DNA of 19,149 nt, taken from Anaeroglomus sp964550565 (GTDB lineage: Bacteria; Planctomycetota; Phycisphaerae; Sedimentisphaerales; Anaerohalosphaeraceae). A program made the translations under genes and the position numbers. Below, piece by piece: positions 13,874 through 19,149 of the stretch. Location: contig CAZKAI010000084.1 in NCBI GenBank assembly GCA_964550565.1, positions 1 through 19,149 on the forward strand, given 5' to 3'. Within the stretch, counting starts at the first letter, position 1, and each line of letters starts with the position of its first letter. The notes beneath the pieces were generated by a model, which saw nothing but the letters and a program-made list of their open reading frames with translations, was not told the DNA's origin and did not search any database.

Positions 13874-15286
13874 TTATGACTCCACCGGGGCGGTTTGTTC
13901 GGTCTTCTTTTGACGGAATCGGGGCATATATTTGTCGATCAGCTTGCTGTCGATACGCTTGAGTTCAACGTTGTCAAACATGCTGAGCAGTTCCCAGCCC
14001 AGGTCCAGCGTCTGCTCAATCGTCCGGTTTTCGTAATACCCCTGCGAAATATACCGCCGTTCAAACTGGTTGGCGAAGTTCATGAATTTCTGGTCTTCGG
14101 CCGATAACGCAGCTTCGCCCAGAATCGTCGCCAGTTCCTGGGCTTCTTTGCCGCGGGCATAAGCCGCATAAAGCTGGTTGTACAGGTCGGCATGGTCTTC
14201 ACGGGTTTTATTGGGCCCGATACCCTTGTCTTTCAGACGCGACAGACTCGGCAGGCAATCCACCGGCGGGGCGACGGCCTTGCGGTGCAGCGACCGGCCC
14301 AGAATAATCTGCCCTTCGGTGATGTATCCGGTCAAATCCGGCACCGGGTGGGTCTTGTCGTCTTCCGGCATGGTCAGTACAGGCACCATGGTAATCGAGC
14401 CTTTCTGGCCTTTCACACGGCCGGCACGTTCATAAATCGTGGCCAGGTCGGTGTACAGATAACCCGGATAACCGCGGCGGCCGGGCACTTCCTTGCGGGC
14501 GGCGCTGATTTCACGCAGCGCTTCGCAGTAGTTAGTCATGTCATTGAGCACCACCAGCACGTGCATGTCTTCCTCAAAGGCCAGGTATTCGGCACAGGTC
14601 AGGGCGACACGCGGCGTGGCGATACGCTCAATCGCCGGGTCGTTGGCCAGATTGATAAACAGCACCGCACGTTCAATGGCGCCGGTGTTGGTCAGGTCAT
14701 TGATGAAAAACTGTGCGGCTTCAAAGGTGATACCCATGGCCGCAAACACCACGGCGAACTGCTCGCCCTTGCCGCGGACAGTAGCCTGACGGCAGAGCTG
14801 GGCGGTGATTTCATCATGAGGCAGACCCGAGCCGGAGAAAACCGGCAGCTTCTGTCCGCGAACCAGTGGATTCAGGCCGTCGATGGTGCTGATGCCGGTC
14901 TGAATGAATTCGTTCGGATAATCGCGGGCAAACGGGTTAATCGGGTTGCCGTTGATGTTGAGTTTCTTTTTGGGCAGGATGGCCGGGCCGTTGTCCTTGG
15001 GGACGCCGACGCCGGTGAACACACGCCCCAGCATTTCTCTGGATACCGACAATTCCATCGGTTTGCCCAGGAAGCGGACGGTGGTCTGGCTGACATTGAT
15101 GCCTTCGGTGCCTTCAAAGACCTGCACGAGGACTTTGTCGTTCTGGACCTGCAGAATCTGGCCGTGCCGCACGGAACCGTCGCCCAGCTCAATATCCACA
15201 ATATGTCCGTATTTGGCCATCTCGACGCCTTCAACCAGCATCAGCGGCCCGTAAATTTCAGAAACCGTTTTATATTCTTTAAGCAT
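13874..15286 (-). CDS. atpB: V/A-type ATPase subunit B (regulatory, non-catalytic)
   Basis: A 470-residue protein, normal length for subunit B. It alternates with subunit A in the A3B3 ring and does not hydrolyse ATP. The N-terminal beta-barrel domain has the family opening KTVSEIYGPLMLVEGVE, and then comes LSVSREMLGRVFTGVGVP. Where subunit A has a P-loop, this protein has SGSGLPHDEI (151-160), the non-catalytic replacement. Further motifs are FAAMGITFEAAQFF, LNDMTNYCEALREISAARKE and PVLTMPEDDKTHPVPDLTGY. The start is set by GGGAG six bases before the ATG. It lies 26 bases after subunit A and three bases before D. It is ntpB in Enterococcus; not the F-type a subunit that also carries the name atpB. 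Confidence 0.96.
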   Translation of the reverse strand: MLKEYKTVSEIYGPLMLVEGVEMAKYGHIVDIELGDGSVRHGQILQVQNDKVLVQVFEGTEGINVSQTTVRFLGKPMELSVSREMLGRVFTGVGVPKDNGPAILPKKKLNINGNPINPFARDYPNEFIQTGISTIDGLNPLVRGQKLPVFSGSGLPHDEITAQLCRQATVRGKGEQFAVVFAAMGITFEAAQFFINDLTNTGAIERAVLFINLANDPAIERIATPRVALTCAEYLAFEEDMHVLVVLNDMTNYCEALREISAARKEVPGRRGYPGYLYTDLATIYERAGRVKGQKGSITMVPVLTMPEDDKTHPVPDLTGYITEGQIILGRSLHRKAVAPPVDCLPSLSRLKDKGIGPNKTREDHADLYNQLYAAYARGKEAQELATILGEAALSAEDQKFMNFANQFERRYISQGYYENRTIEQTLDLGWELLSMFDNVELKRIDSKLIDKYMPRFRQKKTEQTAPVES

Positions 15287-15312
15287 AGCGTACTCCCGCA
15301 GATTCGTTGGAT

Positions 15313-17100
15313 TTAAGCGGCTGATTCAACTGCAGAACCGCCATAAAGGCTTTTGATCTGCTGGTCAACTTTATCTTTAATTGCGTATATTTTTTCTTTT
15401 TCGGCATAGTCGATATATTTGCACCGGGCGATATCTTCCCGAACCGACAGCTTGAAGATGTCGGCCGGATCCACCCCGTTCTCGATGGCCGTCAGACCCT
15501 GCTGATGGAAATGCAGAATCAGTGAAATCATATCATACTGCTTATCCATGGGGGTATAGGTGTCGACCTTGTGGAACGCATTCTGGTGCAGGAAGTCTTC
15601 ACGGATGCTCTTGGAGGTTTCCAGCGCCATCCGTTCGTTGGGGCCGATGGACTCGGCGCCGACTAAGCGGACGATTTCAATCAACTGCGATTCGCGTTCC
15701 AGCAGTTCCACGGCCTGCTGCATCATGTCTGCAAAATGCTGGCCCTTGGCGGCATCTTCAAAGCAGCCGGGCATATATTGCTTATAGAACGAATAGCTGG
15801 TCAGCCAGTCGATAGCGGGGAAGTGGCGCTGCTGGGCCAGACGGGCCATCAGCGACCAGAACACCTTGACCACGTGCAGAGTCGCCTGAACGACTGAGTC
15901 GGACAGGTCACCGCCGGGCGGGCTGACGGCCCCGATAATCGACAGGGCGCCTTCACGCTGCGGACCGCCCAGGCAAACCACACGGCCTGCACGTTCATAG
16001 AACGATGCGATACGAGCGCCGAGGTAGGCCGGATAGCCTTCTTCGGCAGGCATTTCTTCCAGACGAGTGGAGATTTCACGCATAGCTTCAGCCCAGCGGC
16101 TGGTGCTGTCGGCCATCAGTGCCACCGAATACCCCATGTCGCGGAAATACTCGGCCAGGGTGATGCCTGTATAAACCGAGGCTTCACGAGCGGCCACGGG
16201 CATATCGGACGTATTGGCCAGCAGGACGACGCGCTTCATCAGCGGCTCGCCGCTGTGCGGGTCTTTTAATTCGGGGAATTCCTTGAGCACGTCGGTCATT
16301 TCGTTGCCGCGTTCGCCGCAGCCGACATACACGACCATATCGGCGTCCACCCACTTGGCCAACTGGTGCTGTACAACGGTCTTGCCGGTGCCGAAAGGTC
16401 CGGGCACGCAGGCCGTACCGCCCTTGGCAATCGGGAAGAATGCATCGATAACGCGCTGGCCGGTCATCAGGATCTCGTTGGGATTCAACCGCTGATGAAC
16501 CCGACGCGGCTGGCGGACGGGCCATCGCTGCATCAGCTTCAATTCAGTCTTGCCATCCTTGCCGTTGACATAACCAATGACTTCATCGACCGTGAAATCG
16601 CCTTCTTTGAGACCTTCCACCGTACCCGCGGTGCCCAGAGGTACCATGATTTTATGGAGCACCAGCGTTGTTTCCTGAACCTCGCCGACGACGTCCCCGC
16701 TGGTGACAGCAGTGCCGTTCTTGACGATGGGCTTGAAATGCCATTTAATATCACGACGCAGACCGGGAATGGCGCTGCCGCGAAGAATGAAGCTGCCCTG
16801 TTCCTTGACCAGAGCATCCAGCGGACGCTGAATGCCGTCATAAATACTGGAAATCAGGCCCGGCCCCAGTTCCACGCTCAGCGGGGCCCCGGTATTGACG
16901 ACTTTTTCGCCCGGCCCGATACCCACCGTGTCTTCATACACCTGGATACTGGCCCGGTCGCTGTGCAATTCCACGATTTCGCCGATCAGGTTGTCGTTAC
17001 CGACGCGGACCACGTCATACATCCGCGCGCCAAGCATGCCTTCGGCCACCACGACCGGCCCGGCTACTTTAATGATTTTTCCGTTTTGTGCCTCGGCCAT
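15313..17100 (-). CDS. atpA: V/A-type ATPase subunit A (catalytic)
   Basis: A 595-residue catalytic subunit, the normal length. An N-terminal barrel (IIKVAGPVVVAEGMLGARMY) is followed by the family-specific insert near residues 110-190. The catalytic domain contains the Walker A P-loop GPFGTGKTV at 234-242, the catalytic Glu263 in GCGERGNEM, and LMADSTSRWAEAMREIS with the adjacent RLEEMPAEEGYPAYLGARI. No intein interrupts the P-loop, unlike in some archaea and yeast. AAGG sits eight bases before the ATG. A 91-base spacer from subunit F contains a small hairpin. In bacteria this enzyme works either as an ion-pumping ATPase or as an ATP synthase; the sequence here does not show whether H+ or Na+ is the ion, since the rotor ring gene is outside the window. 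It is ntpA in Enterococcus. Confidence 0.97.
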   Translation of the reverse strand: MAEAQNGKIIKVAGPVVVAEGMLGARMYDVVRVGNDNLIGEIVELHSDRASIQVYEDTVGIGPGEKVVNTGAPLSVELGPGLISSIYDGIQRPLDALVKEQGSFILRGSAIPGLRRDIKWHFKPIVKNGTAVTSGDVVGEVQETTLVLHKIMVPLGTAGTVEGLKEGDFTVDEVIGYVNGKDGKTELKLMQRWPVRQPRRVHQRLNPNEILMTGQRVIDAFFPIAKGGTACVPGPFGTGKTVVQHQLAKWVDADMVVYVGCGERGNEMTDVLKEFPELKDPHSGEPLMKRVVLLANTSDMPVAAREASVYTGITLAEYFRDMGYSVALMADSTSRWAEAMREISTRLEEMPAEEGYPAYLGARIASFYERAGRVVCLGGPQREGALSIIGAVSPPGGDLSDSVVQATLHVVKVFWSLMARLAQQRHFPAIDWLTSYSFYKQYMPGCFEDAAKGQHFADMMQQAVELLERESQLIEIVRLVGAESIGPNERMALETSKSIREDFLHQNAFHKVDTYTPMDKQYDMISLILHFHQQGLTAIENGVDPADIFKLSVREDIARCKYIDYAEKEKIYAIKDKVDQQIKSLYGGSAVESAA

Positions 17101-17158
17101 TTGTCTAACCTTATGAGTTAATAATTTACTGTTTATCGTTCTTTATCAGGTTCGGAAA

Positions 17159-17176
17159 CCGCCGTTGAGCGGGCGG
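17159..17176 (-). other. Small intercistronic hairpin between subunits F and A
   Basis: CCGCC (17159-17163) pairs with GGCGG (17172-17176) across an 8-base loop in the 91-base spacer. It has no T-run. It could adjust relative expression of the catalytic subunit or protect a processed mRNA end. Confidence 0.25.
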
Positions 17177-17191
17177 ATTCCCGGTGTTGCT

Positions 17192-17509
17192 CTATTGCAG
17201 AATATCGATGCCCGTTGCCACTTTCAGCAGCCGTCCCAGCGATTCGGTCGCCACCCCCGACGGTTCGGTGGTAAACGGCACAATCACCACACAGGGCGTT
17301 GCCTTCTTCTGGGTGGTATCAAACACCGTCCGGGCGTGGCTGGCGATGTTTTCAGCCACCACGACCAGGGAGTATTTCTGTTTTAATATCTGCTGGGCAG
17401 TCTGGGCAACTTTATCGGCCTGGGGCTCGGTAGCAAACGTATCCAGACCCAGCGCCGAAAACGGCATCACAAAATCCGCACTTCCCAAAACTGCTACTTT
17501 TCCATCCAT
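17192..17509 (-). CDS. atpF: V/A-type ATPase subunit F
   Basis: A 105-residue subunit that binds the D shaft and modulates activity of the rotary motor. It has the compact alpha-beta fold of the family: a first strand KVAVLGSADFVMPFSALGL, a middle strand YSLVVVAENIA and a C-terminal strand CVVIVPFTTEP followed by a helix that reaches along the rotor (ESLGRLLKVATG). The length is typical. It lies between subunits C and A, the usual place in Thermus and archaeal operons. No strong ribosome site is visible before the ATG. It is ntpG in Enterococcus nomenclature and is not related to F-type subunit b, which shares the symbol. Confidence 0.87.
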   Translation of the reverse strand: MDGKVAVLGSADFVMPFSALGLDTFATEPQADKVAQTAQQILKQKYSLVVVAENIASHARTVFDTTQKKATPCVVIVPFTTEPSGVATESLGRLLKVATGIDILQ

Positions 17510-17560
17510 ACTGTTTTTACTCGTGCTGGAGTGAGCCGCGGCCCACTCGTTATCTATCGA

Positions 17561-18604
17561 TTATCCGTGCCAGGTGCCAAGCCGATCCAGAATCAGTTTG
17601 GCCGACAGGGAATTTTTCTTTCCCATCAAAACCATGCGGACCGCTCGTATCTCGGCTTCCTTCATCAGGCAGTACGCAATCACCGGCTGCGGGCCGGCGG
17701 CGATTTCCCGGGTGCTTTTCAAAAAGCCCATCAGGTAATCCTCACACTGCTGTTCGAGTTTCAAAAACGACTGTTCCGAACGCAGGTAACGTACGCTTTC
17801 TTCAACAACTTCATAATAGGGGGTCGCAAAAAACAGGCTGCTCAGGGATTCAAAGGGCGCCGACAGCCCCTGAATGAATTTGTCCATATCCACAAAGCCG
17901 CCGTCAAAAAAGAAGTCCCGCTCGTCCCGTTCCGCGATTTTAAGCCGCAGCAGGGTGCGCAGGTTATACAAATCCACCTGGATACGGGATGCGGATTGGA
18001 AGAAGATGTTGTTCAATTCCCGTGAGCGTTTGAGACGCCATTGATATTCCGCCCGGTCAATGCCGTAGTCAATCCGGCGGATGTCTTTATTCTCGTAGTA
18101 CCCTAAGATTGCTGCCTCGACGGCGTTCTGCAGATACTCCGGCAGTCGCTCGTAATTTTCCTGCTGTAAAATTTCCTCGAATTCCTCCGCCGGGACACTG
18201 CCTTCATTGCTGTAATCCAGACCCAGCGGTTTTTCCATAACCAGCCGGCGAATCGCCAGACGCATATTGGCATAATCTTCCCGGGCCCGCAGCAATTGCA
18301 CCAGCGATTCATCCAGCATCAGGTCTGCAAACAGCGCCCGAACGGCCGTGCGCCGCTCCATGAGCATCTGCTCAATCTGGGCGTCGGTGCTGTTGGATGC
18401 AATCGCGTATTCAGTGGAGCTGAGCAGCTCGGCGGCGGCATTGAAATCCGGCGCGTTGGCCATATCCGACAGCAGACCGCGCGACAGCATGGACAATTCC
18501 ATCGCCCGCACCCGGGCCGTGGGAAACATGTAGTCCCAGTTCTCGGTCCCGACCGGAGGATACCGGTAAAAATCGCTTATTGTCAAGTCCTCTTGAAGGC
18601 TCAT
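17561..18604 (-). CDS. atpC: V/A-type ATPase subunit C (AC39/d-type)
   Basis: A 347-residue, almost fully helical subunit that sits as a funnel on the membrane rotor ring and links it to the central shaft. Family features include the N-terminal FPTARVRAMELSMLSRGLLSD, a repeated three-part helical layout, DLYNLRTLLRLKIAERDE in the middle and the C-terminal CEDYLMGFLKSTREIA with PVIAYCLMKEAEIRAVRMV. The length fits the vATP-synt_AC39 family. It follows subunit E by 20 bases and precedes F by 51 bases. A standard ribosome site is not obvious at the ATG. It is ntpC in Enterococcus. Confidence 0.9.
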   Translation of the reverse strand: MSLQEDLTISDFYRYPPVGTENWDYMFPTARVRAMELSMLSRGLLSDMANAPDFNAAAELLSSTEYAIASNSTDAQIEQMLMERRTAVRALFADLMLDESLVQLLRAREDYANMRLAIRRLVMEKPLGLDYSNEGSVPAEEFEEILQQENYERLPEYLQNAVEAAILGYYENKDIRRIDYGIDRAEYQWRLKRSRELNNIFFQSASRIQVDLYNLRTLLRLKIAERDERDFFFDGGFVDMDKFIQGLSAPFESLSSLFFATPYYEVVEESVRYLRSEQSFLKLEQQCEDYLMGFLKSTREIAAGPQPVIAYCLMKEAEIRAVRMVLMGKKNSLSAKLILDRLGTWHG

Positions 18605-18624
18605 CGTGTTTTCGCTTGTCCCGA

Positions 18625-19149
18625 TTATTTGAATAATTCGGCGGTTAACTGCATTTCCATCGCATCACGAAGCTGGGCCACCAGCACGTCCACGCTGGCA
18701 TTGATTCGGACCTTGCCGCTGGACAGAATGAAGCCGCCGGAGATATCTTCCCGAGTCGAGCTCAGACGTAAATGTCCTTTGCCCTGTCCGGCCAGCTCTC
18801 CATTGATGCGGTTAAGAAAGTCCTGGTTGATCCGGCCTTCGTGACGACCGACAATGACTTCTTCCTGGCCGGTCTGAACCGACTTGTGAAGCAGCCGTTT
18901 CATCAGCTCCAGGTACTCCCCGTCGGGCATCTGTTCAATGCGCTGCTTGACCCGTGCAAAAAGCTCATCCAGAACCTGACCCTTGGCGGCCAGCAGTTCC
19001 CGGGCATTCTGCATCCGGGCGGCGGCCAGCATGCGGGCCAGCTTATCCTGACCTGCGGCCTCGGCCGCCTTGCGGGCATCACCGGCAAAGACGCCAAGTT
19101 CCTGGTCCAGCCGCTGTTTTTCCTTGCCGGCAGCCTCCCGGGCGGCGGC
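18625..19149 (-). CDS. atpE: V/A-type ATPase subunit E, C-terminal part (5' end outside window)
   Basis: The frame is open to the window edge, giving 174 residues; the ATG at 19032 is internal. This subunit is half of the peripheral stalk that holds the A3B3 head against rotation. The visible N-terminal ~40 residues are the end of a long Ala/Lys/Glu/Gln-rich helix, which pairs with a second stalk subunit. The C-terminal globular part carries typical elements: ARVKQRIEQMPDGEYLELM, the HEGRINQDFLNRIN segment, ISGGFILSSGKVRINASVD and a final helix LRDAMEMQLTAELF. It is the first gene of the operon seen here; subunits I and K (stator membrane subunit and rotor ring) would be expected further to the right. 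It is ntpE in Enterococcus. Confidence 0.88.
   Translation of the reverse strand, partial: AAAREAAGKEKQRLDQELGVFAGDARKAAEAAGQDKLARMLAAARMQNARELLAAKGQVLDELFARVKQRIEQMPDGEYLELMKRLLHKSVQTGQEEVIVGRHEGRINQDFLNRINGELAGQGKGHLRLSSTREDISGGFILSSGKVRINASVDVLVAQLRDAMEMQLTAELFK

Noticed and set aside
14192..15316. 374-codon open frame opposite the V-ATPase subunit B gene
   Set aside because: It is the mirror of a highly conserved, GC-biased coding sequence; its protein has no recognisable domain, and the subunit B gene explains the region fully.
16366..17121. 251-codon open frame opposite the subunit A gene
   Set aside because: Antisense shadow of subunit A codon bias; no domain is recognisable.
1..19149. 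CRISPR arrays, insertion sequences, integrase or phage genes
   Set aside because: No regularly spaced direct repeats, terminal inverted repeats, transposase or recombinase motifs were seen; the tRNA remnant alone does not prove an integrated element.

Overview
The window reads as chromosomal DNA of a planctomycete, most likely of the Phycisphaerae/Sedimentisphaerales type. The pointers are a secreted protein ending in dockerin-like paired EF-hand repeats, a Tat-exported NIPSNAP-family protein, a V/A-type ATPase operon in Thermus/archaeal gene order, and Shine-Dalgarno-led genes of moderate GC. The taxon is an inference; there is no rRNA or other decisive marker.

Left part (1-5300), plus strand: the end of a large secreted dockerin-type protein; a gene-free stretch holding an internally deleted tRNA-Pro(UGG) and a small hairpin; a LacI-family regulator; a NarL/FixJ response regulator; a 513-base leader-like spacer rich in inverted repeats; and a soluble hybrid histidine kinase (PAS-HisKA-HATPase-REC). 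The response regulator and kinase could work together, but the long spacer means this is not shown.

Middle (5299-7052): a thioredoxin/AhpC-TSA-like gene on the minus strand, with a hairpin and a palindrome just upstream, diverges from a Tat-exported NIPSNAP-family protein on the plus strand. A promoter-like element and short repeats lie between them.

Right part (7064-19149), all minus strand, so read from right to left: V/A-ATPase subunits E (partial), C, F, A, B and D, closed by a strong hairpin terminator. Then come a polytopic membrane protein with a TPR-like C-terminal half, a membrane-anchored GrpE-like protein, an Hsp70 without the usual helical lid, and a DjlA-like membrane J-protein (N-terminal membrane helix, TerB-like region, C-terminal J domain with an intact HPD). 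The last three form a compact set of the three parts of an Hsp70 machine: nucleotide exchange factor, ATPase and J-protein. Both co-factors are tethered to the membrane. This is the most interesting part of the window: it looks like a dedicated membrane-surface Hsp70 system, separate from a housekeeping DnaK-DnaJ-GrpE set. Its clients are unknown. Its position next to the V-ATPase and the TPR membrane protein may be functional or only positional.
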